From: Streptomyces kanamyceticus
GTDB taxonomy: Bacteria > Actinomycetota > Actinomycetes > Streptomycetales > Streptomycetaceae
DNA length: 64,000 nucleotides
Direction of reading: 5' to 3'
NCBI RefSeq assembly: GCF_008704495.1
Contig: NZ_CP023699.1
Span: forward strand, 7,564,001 to 7,628,000
A model generated the notes under the pieces. The model did no database searches, was not told the origin of the DNA, and saw nothing but the letters and a program-made list of their open reading frames with translations. A program made the position numbers and the translations under genes. The stretch's first letter is position 1, and each line of letters opens with the position of its first letter. Shown here in pieces: positions 52,996-61,011 of this stretch.

Positions 52996-55254
52996 ATGAC
53001 GGCTGAGCTGGTGCGGGGGCAGAACCACCCGCTTCCCGGGACCCGCCTGGAGATCCGTGTCTCGGCCGGAAAGCCGATCGTGGCGGGCGCGACGCTCGGC
53101 GACGAGCGGGGCAGGATCCGCGGCGTCGAATGGGTGGCCCACCCGGGATCGCCCACGTTGCCGGGGCTCGAGGTGTCCAAGCAGGCGGCCGCCGACCACC
53201 GCCTCGCCGTGGACCTCGACGCCGTGCCGGACACCGTCCACCGGGTCAGCGTCCTGCTCGCGCTGCCCGTCGGCGTCGGAGGACCGGTCAGCTTCAGCGC
53301 ACTCGCCGCCCCGTTCGTCGCGGTCACCGGCCTCGACGGCACCGGCATCGCCAGCTACACCATCACCGACCTGGGCACCGAGTCCGCCGTCGTCGCCCTG
53401 GAGCTCTACCGCCGCCAGGGCGCCTGGAAGGTCCGCGCGGTCGGCCAGGGCTACGCGGGCGGCCTCGCCGAGATGCTCGCCGACCAGGGCCTGCCCGCCG
53501 CCGGGGACCTGGCGGACACGATCGACGAAGCGGTGGCGAGGGGCCTGGCCCGCTCCGTGGCCACGCCCCCACCGCGCTCCGCGGACGACACTCGCGTAGG
53601 CACCGCATCCCAGGGGCGGACGGTGCCGCGGGGCGGCCAGGGGGCCGCGCCAGGCGGGCAGGTGGCCCCGGCGAGTGGGCAGGCGCCACTGCAGGGCGGG
53701 CAGGGGGCTGCGGTAAGCGGGCAGGCGCCCCCGCAGGGTGGGCAGGCGGCGTCGACAAGTGGTCAGGCGACTCCGCAGGGCGGTCAGGTGGCCCCGGCGA
53801 GTGGTCAGGCGGCCGCGGCCAGCGGGCAGGCGCCATCGCAGGGCGGGCAAGCGGCCTCGACGAGCGGCCAGGCGCTCCCGGCAAGTGGCCACGTGCCCCC
53901 ACCGGGCGCGCAGGCGAATCCCCCGGGCGGTCAGCCGGGTCACACCGGCCAGGCCGACCAGGACCAGGGCAGGACCGCCCCGACGTCTCCGCCCACCGCA
54001 CCGCCGCAGCAGCCGGGCGGCGACGCCCCCACCGGCGGTCCCGTCGACTACACCCACCCTCGCCGACAGGCCGCCGCGCCCCCGACGCCTCCGCCCGCCG
54101 CGCCCCCGGCCCAGCCGGGACAGGCCGCGCAGCCCGTCGCGGGTGATGCCACCGGATGGTCGATGGACGAGCGGCTCTACAACCAGGTGTGGGGCATGTT
54201 CGAGGACCTGGCGCGCACCACCGCGGCGTACCGCAGTGCCGTCGACTTCGCCGACTCCCGCATGGAGCAGGAGATCGACAAGGCCCTCTCCGACCCGCGT
54301 AGCCGCGTCGGCGGCGCGGGCGATGCCGCACGCGACGCGGCCCGCGCCAAGCACGCCGACCTCGTCGGCCAGGCCAGGGCCACCCTCGACCGCGACCTGG
54401 CGCAGCTCGCCGCCGAGTCCGGCGTCGTGGAGCCCGCCCTGCCGCCGCCCTTCGCGGCGTGGAGCAGCCCGGTCTGGCACGCCTACCGCGCGCCCATGGA
54501 GATCCCGATGGCGCTGCGCCTGGGCGATCTGCATCTGCCCGAGCGCATCGACCTGCGGATCCCGATGCTCGTCAGGCTGCCTCTCGAGCGCGGCCTGTGG
54601 ATCGACAGCGGCAAGGCGCTCACCAACACCTTCACCGACGCCGCCGAGCTGCGGCGCCTCGCCGTGGACAGTGCGGTCGCGCACGCCGCGCGACTGCTCG
54701 CGGCCTATCCGGCGGGCGAGTTCACGGTGCACGTCATCGACGCGGCGGGCTCCGCCGCGGGCGCGCTCGCGCCGCTGGTGACCTCCGGTGTGCTCGCCGG
54801 GCCCCCGGCCTCCGGCGCCGCCGGTGTCTCCGCCGTCCTCGCCGAGCTCACCCAGCGCGTGGACCTCGTGCAGATGGCGGTCCGCGGCGGCGCCGCCGAC
54901 GCGTTGCCCCCCGACCTGGACACCGCCGAGCAGCTCCTGATCGTCAACGACTTCCCGCACGGCTTCGACGACCGCGCGGTGACCCAGCTCCGCTATCTCG
55001 CGGACGAGGGCCCGGCGGTCGGCGTCCACCTGATGATGGTCGCCGATCGCGAGGACGCCGCGGAGTACGGCCCGCTGCTCGACCCCCTGTGGCGCGCGCT
55101 GCTCCGTCTGACGCCGGTGCCCGACGACCATCTCGCCGACCCGTGGGTCGGTCACACCTGGACGTACGAGCCGCCGACGATCCCCGAGGGCAGCCGGATC
55201 CTGGGGCAGATCCTCGACCAGGTGGCCACCGCCCGGCGTAACGGCGGCCGCTGA
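52996..55254 (+). CDS. TerD-like domain fused to a degenerate FtsK-like ATPase
   Basis: This 752-residue protein has three parts. Residues about 1-190 are TerD-like (LTAELVRGQNHPL-type start, FSALAAPFVAVTGLDG, IDEAVARGLARS). Residues about 213-390 are Pro/Gln/Gly-rich with a 14-residue repeat GGQxAxxSGQAxxQ. Residues about 395-752 resemble the FtsK/HerA fold: LRIPMLVRLPLERGLWIDSG, VAHAARLLAAYPAGEFTVHVID, then LLIVNDFPHGFDD (Walker-B-like) and DEGPAVGVHLMMVADRED. No Walker A GKS/T is present, so ATP hydrolysis is unlikely. It follows the TerD gene, perhaps as partner. Confidence 0.85.
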   Translation: MTAELVRGQNHPLPGTRLEIRVSAGKPIVAGATLGDERGRIRGVEWVAHPGSPTLPGLEVSKQAAADHRLAVDLDAVPDTVHRVSVLLALPVGVGGPVSFSALAAPFVAVTGLDGTGIASYTITDLGTESAVVALELYRRQGAWKVRAVGQGYAGGLAEMLADQGLPAAGDLADTIDEAVARGLARSVATPPPRSADDTRVGTASQGRTVPRGGQGAAPGGQVAPASGQAPLQGGQGAAVSGQAPPQGGQAASTSGQATPQGGQVAPASGQAAAASGQAPSQGGQAASTSGQALPASGHVPPPGAQANPPGGQPGHTGQADQDQGRTAPTSPPTAPPQQPGGDAPTGGPVDYTHPRRQAAAPPTPPPAAPPAQPGQAAQPVAGDATGWSMDERLYNQVWGMFEDLARTTAAYRSAVDFADSRMEQEIDKALSDPRSRVGGAGDAARDAARAKHADLVGQARATLDRDLAQLAAESGVVEPALPPPFAAWSSPVWHAYRAPMEIPMALRLGDLHLPERIDLRIPMLVRLPLERGLWIDSGKALTNTFTDAAELRRLAVDSAVAHAARLLAAYPAGEFTVHVIDAAGSAAGALAPLVTSGVLAGPPASGAAGVSAVLAELTQRVDLVQMAVRGGAADALPPDLDTAEQLLIVNDFPHGFDDRAVTQLRYLADEGPAVGVHLMMVADREDAAEYGPLLDPLWRALLRLTPVPDDHLADPWVGHTWTYEPPTIPEGSRILGQILDQVATARRNGGR
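53653..53886 (+). repeat. 42-bp imperfect repeat array in the TerD-FtsK linker
   Basis: Units start at 53653, 53695, 53737 and 53779, with an expanded 63-bp unit last, and a further partial copy from 53842. Each codes for GGQVAPASGQAPLQ-like 14-residue stretches. Units differ at several codons, yet the reading frame is kept. Confidence 0.82.
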
Positions 55255-55383
55255 CGCGCCCTCGCCGGGCGGCCGCCGGCGCGTTGCCGGTAAAGCGACT
55301 TTAGGCCCATCTGACCTGGCCTTTTGGCTCTTGATTGCCATCACCTTTACCAAACCTTGGTGTTTCGCGTACCCTTCTGTCAG

Positions 55384-55491
55384 CGGAGGGGAGTACTCCC
55401 GGCTGCGACGTACCCGTCAATACGGACCGCCATCGGTCCCGGGGCGTCGGCCCGACACGGCGGTGACCGCCTCGGGTGGAAGAGACCTCCG
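55384..55491 (+). promoter_or_regulatory. yybP-ykoY (Mn2+) riboswitch upstream of TerC
   Basis: The 5' part contains GGAGGGGAGTA, then CCCGTCAATACGG, and the 3' part GGTGGAAGAGACC, all matching yybP-ykoY consensus elements. The closing P1 helix pairs CGGAGG (55384-55389) with CCTCCG (55486-55491). The element ends 44 nt before the TerC gene; Mn2+ sensing by this class ahead of TerC-type exporters is established. The rest of the 281-nt gap (55255-55383) is AT-richer and may hold the promoter. Confidence 0.85.
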
Positions 55492-55535
55492 GCAGCGACG
55501 ACGCTGATCAGTAGCCGTACGACGCCGGAGGCGCA

Positions 55536-56537
55536 GTGGACGTTTCTATGACCATGTGGGTGACGACCGTTCTCGGTCTGTGTGCCCTGATCGCGGTCGA
55601 CTTCTTCATCGGGCGCAAGCCCCATGACGTGTCGATCAAGGAAGCCGGAATCTGGACGATCGTCTGGATCGTGCTCGCCGCGCTCTTCGGGATCGGCCTG
55701 CTGGTCGCCGGAGAGAGCCAGGCGTCCGGCGAGTTCTTCGCGGGCTTCATCACGGAGAAGTCCCTCTCCGTGGACAACCTCTTCGTCTTCATCCTGATCA
55801 TGGCGAAGTTCTCGGTGCCCTCCCACCTGCAGCAGCGCGTGCTGCTGTTCGGTGTACTGATCGCCCTGGTGCTGCGCGCGATCTTCATCGCCGCCGGTGC
55901 CGCGGTGATCGCCAACTTCTCCTGGGTCTTCTACATCTTCGGCGCCTTCCTGATCTACACCGCCTGGAAGCTCATCCAGGAGGCGCGCGCCGACGACGAG
56001 GAAGAGGACTGGGAGGAGAACCGCCTCCTGAAGTCCATCGAGAAGAAGTTCGGCGTCTCCGACCGGTACGAGGGCACGAAGCTGTTCGTCCGGAGGAACG
56101 GCAAGAAGATCATGACGCCGCTCATGGTCGTCATGCTCGCCATCGGCACCACCGACGTGCTCTTCGCGATGGACTCCATCCCGGCGATCTTCGGCCTCAC
56201 CCAGGACCCGTACATCGTCTTCACCGCCAACGCGTTCGCCCTGATGGGTCTGCGCCAGCTGTACTTCCTCATCGGCGGACTCCTCAGGAAGCTGGTCCAC
56301 CTCAGCTACGGCCTGTCGGTGATCCTCGGCTTCATCGGAGTGAAGCTGGTGCTGCACGCCCTGCACGAGAACGGGGTGAGCGTCCCCGAGATCTCCATCC
56401 CCGTCTCGCTCGGCGTCATCTGCGGTGTCCTGGTGATCACCACGATCACCAGCCTCTTCGCCTCCAAGAAGCAGGCGCAGAAGGACGCGGCCGAGGCCGC
56501 CGCGGGCGAGAACCCGAAGGACAGCATCGAGGCCTGA
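55536..56537 (+). CDS. TerC family membrane protein (likely Mn2+ exporter)
   Basis: The 333-residue protein has about 8-9 membrane helices. The conserved acidic motifs are FITEKSLSVDNLFVF (about residues 71-85) and GTTDVLFAMDSIPA (about 206-219), which form the metal path in TerC/LysE-fold proteins. A cytosolic loop holds ADDEEEDWEENRLLKS. Together with the Mn2+ riboswitch in its leader, export of Mn2+ is the best inference. GTG 55536 has GGAGG 3 nt inside a good window. A strong hairpin follows the stop. Confidence 0.92.
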   Translation: MDVSMTMWVTTVLGLCALIAVDFFIGRKPHDVSIKEAGIWTIVWIVLAALFGIGLLVAGESQASGEFFAGFITEKSLSVDNLFVFILIMAKFSVPSHLQQRVLLFGVLIALVLRAIFIAAGAAVIANFSWVFYIFGAFLIYTAWKLIQEARADDEEEDWEENRLLKSIEKKFGVSDRYEGTKLFVRRNGKKIMTPLMVVMLAIGTTDVLFAMDSIPAIFGLTQDPYIVFTANAFALMGLRQLYFLIGGLLRKLVHLSYGLSVILGFIGVKLVLHALHENGVSVPEISIPVSLGVICGVLVITTITSLFASKKQAQKDAAEAAAGENPKDSIEA

Positions 56538-56543
56538 CGGCCG

Positions 56544-56571
56544 ACCTCCCGCCCCCTCGGGGGCGGGAGGT
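56544..56571 (+). terminator. Hairpin terminator after TerC gene
   Basis: ACCTCCCGCCCC pairs with GGGGCGGGAGGT (12 bp, CTCG loop, 56544-56571). It begins 7 nt after the stop codon and precedes chaA, so chaA likely has its own promoter. No U-tract is seen. Confidence 0.75.
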
Positions 56572-56621
56572 GGCAACGGCACCAAGTAGCGGCACCCAGG
56601 CGCCCGGGGCAGCATCGAGTC

Positions 56622-57722
56622 ATGGTCACTCGGCTCCGGGCGCTCGGCATGCAGTGGACGACGGTGGTTCCGCTTCTCGCGGTCGTCCTCCTCGTCTTCA
56701 CCTGGGGGCGCGATCTGCCCGGCGCGATCGTCGCCGTGGTGACGTTGATCCTCGCCGGAGCGGTGCTCGCCGCCGTCCACCATGCCGAGGTGATCGCCCA
56801 CCGCGTCGGCGAACCCTTCGGCTCACTCGTCCTCGCGGTCGCGGTGACGATCATCGAGGTGGCGCTGATCGTCACCCTCATGGCCGACGGCGGCGACAAG
56901 AGCTCCACGCTCGCCCGCGACACCGTCTTCGCCGCGGTCATGATCACCTGCAACGGCATCGTCGGACTCTGCCTCCTGGTGGGCGCGCTCCGGCACCGCG
57001 TCGCCGTCTTCAACCCCGAGGGCACGGGCGCGGCCCTCGCGACCGTCGCCACGCTGGCCACGCTCTGCCTGGTCCTGCCGACCTTCACCACCACCAAGCC
57101 GGGCCCGGAGTTCACCACCGCCCAACTCACCTTCGCCGCGGTCGCCTCGCTCGTCCTGTACGGCATCTTCGTGACCACCCAGACCGTGCGGCACCGCGAC
57201 TACTTCCTGCCCCTCACCAAGCAGGGGGAGGTCATCGACGCCGACAGTCACGCCGAGGGCCCCTCGGCGCGGGACGCGAAGCTGAGCCTGGCGCTGCTCG
57301 GGTTCGCGCTGATCGGTGTGGTCGGCCTCGCCAAGGGCGTCTCCCCGACGATCGAGTCGGGCGTGGAGAGCGCGGGCCTGCCGCACGCCGTGGTCGGCGT
57401 GATCATCGCGCTCCTCGTGCTGCTCCCCGAGACGATCGCGGCCGCGCGCGCCGCCCGCCGCGACCGCGTGCAGACCAGCCTGAACCTCGCCCTCGGCTCC
57501 GCGATGGCCAGCATCGGACTGACCATCCCGGCCGTCGCGGTCGCCTCCGTATGGCTGTCGGGCCCGCTCGTACTCGGCCTGAGCTCGACCCATATGGTGC
57601 TGCTCGCGCTGACCGTGATCGTCGGCACGCTCACGGTCGTGCCGGGGCGCGCCACGCCGCTGCAGGGCGGCGTCCACCTGGTGCTGTTCGCGGCGTTCCT
57701 GGAACTCGCGATCACTCCGTAG
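56622..57722 (+). CDS. chaA: Ca2+/H+ antiporter, ChaA type
   Basis: The 366-residue membrane protein has about 11 helices and the two inverted alpha-repeats of the CaCA superfamily: GEPFGSLVLAVAVTIIEVAL (about residues 64-83) and VVGVIIALLVLLPETIAAAR (about 258-277), each with its acidic ion-binding residue. A Gln-rich loop KQGEVIDADSHAEG joins the halves. Export of Ca2+ (or Na+/K+) for H+ is the family's role. The 3' end carries a 20-bp tandem repeat at the stop codon. Confidence 0.93.
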   Translation: MVTRLRALGMQWTTVVPLLAVVLLVFTWGRDLPGAIVAVVTLILAGAVLAAVHHAEVIAHRVGEPFGSLVLAVAVTIIEVALIVTLMADGGDKSSTLARDTVFAAVMITCNGIVGLCLLVGALRHRVAVFNPEGTGAALATVATLATLCLVLPTFTTTKPGPEFTTAQLTFAAVASLVLYGIFVTTQTVRHRDYFLPLTKQGEVIDADSHAEGPSARDAKLSLALLGFALIGVVGLAKGVSPTIESGVESAGLPHAVVGVIIALLVLLPETIAAARAARRDRVQTSLNLALGSAMASIGLTIPAVAVASVWLSGPLVLGLSSTHMVLLALTVIVGTLTVVPGRATPLQGGVHLVLFAAFLELAITP

Positions 57723-57740
57723 AACTCGTGATCACCCCGT
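57701..57740. repeat. 20-bp tandem duplication at convergent gene ends
   Basis: 57701-57720 and 57721-57740 match at 17 of 20 positions. The chaA stop codon TAG occupies 57720-57722, and the second copy is followed by a second TAG, so the repeat re-encodes the end ELAITP as ELVITP. On the other strand it supplies the stop of the transporter remnant. Confidence 0.8.
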
Positions 57741-58850
57741 AGCGGCCGCCGGATCCGACGCCGCGACCGGCCGTGTCTCCGGAAGCAGGGCGAAGCACCC
57801 GAGGCTCAGCAGGGCGGTGCCCGACAGGTACGCGGCCACGCCCCACGGCTTCCTGTCCCCCTGGGCAAGGGCCGTCGCCACGATCGGGGTGAGCGCCCCG
57901 CCGAGCGCCCCGCCCAGGTTGTAGCCGACCGCGGCGCCCGTGCAGCGCACCTGGGGCTCGTACAGCTCGGGCAGATAGGCGGCGACCACGGCGAACATCG
58001 TGATGAACGCGAGCAGTGCCACCAGGAAGCCGGTGAACATCGCCAGCGGCTCGCCCGTCGAGAGCAGCGCGACCATCGGGAACATCCACAGTGCCGACGC
58101 CGCGCACCCGATCAGGCACAACGGCCGCCGTCCGAACCGGTCGCCGAGCACCGCCACCACCGGGGTCAGGGCGCCCTTGACCACCACGGCCGCCATGACG
58201 CACGCCAGCATGACCGTACGGCTCACTCCGAGGCGCTCCACTCCGTAGGCGAGGGACCACGTCGTCACGGCGTAGAACACGGCGTACCCCACCGCCATCG
58301 CGCCCGCCGTCAGGAGCACCAGGCGCCAGTGTCCCGGACCACCTCGGCGAGCGGTACGCGCGCGTGCCGCCGCAGCCGCAGGAAGTCCGGGCTCTCCGCC
58401 AGCGAGGTGCGCAGCGCGAGCCCGGCGGCCGCGAGCAGGCCCGCCGCCCAGAACGGCACACTTCCCCAAGCTCTTAAGGAGCAGGGGAGCGCCGATCCCG
58501 ATCGATTCGTACGTCGGTACGCAGCCGACGGCGACCGTGGCGATGCCGGTGAGGAGCAGCGAGGCGAGGAGCATGGGACGCCGTCCGTGCCGGTCGCCGA
58601 TGTGCCCGAAGACGACGGACCCGAGCGGCCGCGCCACGAAGCCCACGCCGAAGGTCGCGAAGGCGGCGAGGGTCCCCGCCAGAGGGGAGAACGTCGGGAA
58701 GAACAGCGGGCCGAGGACGAGCGCCGCGGCCGTCCCGTAGATGAAGAAGTCGTAGAACTCGATGGCGGTCCCGGCGAGCGAGGCGGCCGCGATCCGGGGG
58801 AGCGACGGCGGTGCGGCCGGGACGGGTTCAGTGGGTTCGGCGGTGCGCAT
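57732..58850 (-). pseudogene. MHS-family MFS transporter, internally deleted and frameshifted
   Basis: The N-terminal part is a good MHS-type transporter (SLAGTAIEFYDFFIYGTAAA, GSVVFGHIGDRHGRRPMLL, then PTYESIGIGAPLLL) and the C-terminal half from HWRLVLLTAGAMAVGYAVFY is also intact. In between, the frame reads nonsense, while another frame gives LALRTSLAESPDFLRLRRHA. TM4-TM5 and the QGIGLGGEWGG region are missing, and at least two frame changes are needed. A 372-residue ORF stays open only because of high GC. The junction is near CCCCAAGCTCTTAAGG (58467-58482). Confidence 0.75.
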
Positions 58851-58957
58851 GCCGCGTCAATTACCCACAGTGACGGTCGGTTACGGGGTGTCGCAGGGGG
58901 TGTGCGGGGGTGCGGAGTCCATCTCCGCGTACGCGGGCGGCGTGATAGACCTCGACC

Positions 58958-59422
58958 ATGACGCGCAGCCTCGCCACCGCCCCGATCATGATCCTCAACG
59001 GTCCGAACCTGAACCTGCTCGGGCAGCGCCAGCCCGAGATCTACGGCTCGGACACGCTGGCCGACGTCGAGGCGCTGTGCGCCGAGGCGGCGGCCGCGCA
59101 CGGCGGCACGGTGGACCTGCGACAGAGCAACCACGAGGGCGAGTTGGTCGACTGGATCCACGAGGCGCGCGAGCACCACGTGGGCATCGTCATCAACCCC
59201 GCGGCCTACTCCCACACGTCCGTCGCGATCCTGGACGCGCTCAACACCTGTGACGGGATGCCGGTGTTGGAGGTGCACATCTCCAACATCCACCAGCGGG
59301 AGGCCTTCCGGCACCACAGCTACGTCTCGCAGCGCGCCGACGGCGTCATCGCGGGCTGCGGTGTGCAGGGGTACGCGTTCGCGGTGGAACGGGTGGCGGC
59401 GCTGGTCGCCGCCGGGGCGTGA
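58958..59422 (+). CDS. aroQ: Type II 3-dehydroquinate dehydratase
   Basis: This 154-residue shikimate-pathway enzyme forms 3-dehydroshikimate and assembles as a dodecamer. The lid and catalytic residues are visible: [20 protein letters not shown] (Arg and Tyr), [28 protein letters not shown], and [18 protein letters not shown] with the catalytic His. The start is ATG 58958. It is divergent from the broken transporter, with 107 nt between. Confidence 0.97.
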   Translation: MTRSLATAPIMILNGPNLNLLGQRQPEIYGSDTLADVEALCAEAAAAHGGTVDLRQSNHEGELVDWIHEAREHHVGIVINPAAYSHTSVAILDALNTCDGMPVLEVHISNIHQREAFRHHSYVSQRADGVIAGCGVQGYAFAVERVAALVAAGA

Positions 59423-59438
59423 CGCGTACCCCCTGACG

Positions 59439-60095
59439 TCACCAGCCCCGCGCGCGCCACTCCGCCACGTGCGGACGCTCGGCGCCCAGCGTCGTGTCGT
59501 TGCCGTGGCCGGGATAGACCCACGTCTCGTCGGGCAGCGTCCCGAAGATCTTCGTCTCGACGTCGTCGATGAGGCGCGCGAAGGCCTTCGGGTCGTCCCA
59601 CGTGTTGCCGACGCCGCCGGGGAAGAGGCAGTCGCCGGTGAACACGTGCGGATGGCCGTGCGGGTCGTCGTAGACCAGCGCGATCGAGCCCGGGGTGTGA
59701 CCCACCAGGTGGCGGGCGGTGAGCTCGACCCGGCCGACCGTGATGGTGTCCCCGTCGTCGACCAGGACGTCCGTCGGCACCGGAATGCCCGGGGCGTCCT
59801 CCCGGCCCGCGTAGGTCCGCGCGCTCGTCGCCCCGACCACCTCGGCGAGTGCCTGCCAGTGGTCGCCGTGCTGATGCGTGGTGACCAGGGACGCGATGCC
59901 GTCGTCGCCGATCAGTGTCAGCAGCGTCGCGGCGTCGTTCGCCGCGTCGATCAGGAGCTGCTCGCCGGTGGCCCGGCAGCGCAGCAGATAGGCGTTGTTG
60001 TCCATCGGCCCGACCGCGACCTTCGAGATCATCAGGTCCTGCAGTTCGTGCACGTCCGAGGGTCCGCCGACCTTCACCGCTCCGCTGTACGTCAT
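59439..60095 (-). CDS. MBL-fold metallohydrolase (glyoxalase II-like)
   Basis: The 218-residue metallo-beta-lactamase-fold enzyme has TTHQHGDHWQAL (metal ligands), the second metal-site HTPGSIALVYDD, FTGDCLFPGGVGNTW and YPGHGNDTT near the end. This is the glyoxalase II/persulfide dioxygenase-like branch. In actinobacteria such genes often work on mycothiol adducts, and the gene just upstream is a mycothiol-dependent family member. Minus-strand TAGGCT (60103-60108) lies 7 nt before the ATG, so it may also be transcribed leaderless. Confidence 0.9.
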   Translation of the reverse strand: MTYSGAVKVGGPSDVHELQDLMISKVAVGPMDNNAYLLRCRATGEQLLIDAANDAATLLTLIGDDGIASLVTTHQHGDHWQALAEVVGATSARTYAGREDAPGIPVPTDVLVDDGDTITVGRVELTARHLVGHTPGSIALVYDDPHGHPHVFTGDCLFPGGVGNTWDDPKAFARLIDDVETKIFGTLPDETWVYPGHGNDTTLGAERPHVAEWRARGW

Positions 60096-60105
60096 GTCGG
60101 TCAGC

Positions 60106-60789
60106 CTATAGCGGGGGCAGGGCGGGGAGGAGGCCGCCTTCGGCCGTGAGCGCGGTGCCCTCGCGGCGGCCCGCCAGCCAGCCGACCAGGTCCGCCGGGG
60201 ACCCGGAGACGGTGATCTCGGGCTCGCCCGCGCGCCCCGTGCTCCACGCGTGCGTGCCGTCCGTGATCCGGGTGGGCGGCACCGAGGGGTTCCCGCCGAA
60301 GCGCGCGGACAGGAACGTGATCTCACGCTGCGTGAACTCCGCGGGCAGGTCCTCCAGCTCGTACCCGATCCCGAGGTCCACGTGGTGCAGCTCGACCTCG
60401 ACCCACCGCCTGAAGGGCACCCGCGACGCGGAGTCGGTGATGCCGTTGCGCATCTCGATGGTGCGGGACCAGTCCGCGGGAACCGCGGCCTGCGCCTCGA
60501 AGCGGGCCGCGCTCTCCCGTACGTCGTCGAGCTGCGCTGCCAGCGCGCGCGGGGCGTCCCGCTCGATGTCCGCGTCCCGCACCTCGGCGCTGGCGTACAT
60601 CGGCCGTCCGGCCAGCACGTTCACCAGCGCGTCCGCGTTCCGCGCGAGGTGGGCGAGGACGTGGCCGACGGTCCAGCCGGGAAGCAGTGACGGTTGAGCT
60701 GTCGAATCGTTGTTCAGTTTCGCCGCTGCGGTGAGCAGTCGGTCGGTCGCGTCACGTACAGACGCCAGGTCGCGCACATGATCAATCAT
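60106..60789 (-). CDS. Mycothiol-dependent maleylpyruvate isomerase-family enzyme
   Basis: The 227-residue protein has the four-helix metal-binding N-domain (SLLPGWTVGHVLAHLARNADAL, with the His ligand; HHVDLGIGYE supplies others) and a C-terminal segment EITVSGSPADLVGWLAGR. Family members use mycothiol as cofactor in maleylpyruvate isomerisation or other thiol reactions. The start is ATG 60789 (a longer in-frame start reaches into the uvrA upstream region). It ends 10 nt before the MBL gene. Confidence 0.88.
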   Translation of the reverse strand: MIDHVRDLASVRDATDRLLTAAAKLNNDSTAQPSLLPGWTVGHVLAHLARNADALVNVLAGRPMYASAEVRDADIERDAPRALAAQLDDVRESAARFEAQAAVPADWSRTIEMRNGITDSASRVPFRRWVEVELHHVDLGIGYELEDLPAEFTQREITFLSARFGGNPSVPPTRITDGTHAWSTGRAGEPEITVSGSPADLVGWLAGRREGTALTAEGGLLPALPPL

Positions 60790-60934
60790 GCGCCCGACGA
60801 TAGTCCCGCCACACGTTCGGGTGAAGGTCTCTGGGGAGTCCCGCAAATCGAATGCACGTGCTATATGGTCGGGGATGGCATCGGGCATTCTTGGTGGTCC
60901 GGGTTTGTTGTGAACAGGGGAAGCAGCCCGGCGT

Positions 60935-60957
60935 TGTCAGTGGCTCGCCCTAGTCTG
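60935..60957 (+). promoter_or_regulatory. RecA-NDp-type (PafBC) promoter of uvrA
   Basis: TTGTCAGTG, 8 nt, TAGTCT matches TTGTCRGTG-N8-TANNNT exactly. Unlike at ogt and uvrB, a leader of about 50 nt follows, with a possible hairpin near 60963-60983 (GGGG against CCCC). Confidence 0.85.
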
Positions 60958-61011
60958 TGAACGACGGGGGTTTCGCCCCTGTCACCACTCTCAAGAAAGG
61001 TGCGGACCGGC

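Noticed and set aside
51856..55353. 1165-codon antisense frame over the TerD region
   Set aside because: Composition is typical of mirror-strand reading of GC-rich codons; its repeats mirror the plus-strand Gly/Gln repeats.
57732..58850. Intact MFS transporter of 372 residues
   Set aside because: The middle of the frame is nonsense, and the missing segment is partly readable in another frame.
60840..60870. LexA (SOS) box upstream of uvrA
   Set aside because: ATCGAATGCACGTGC contains only a partial half-site; the downstream RecA-NDp motif explains regulation better.
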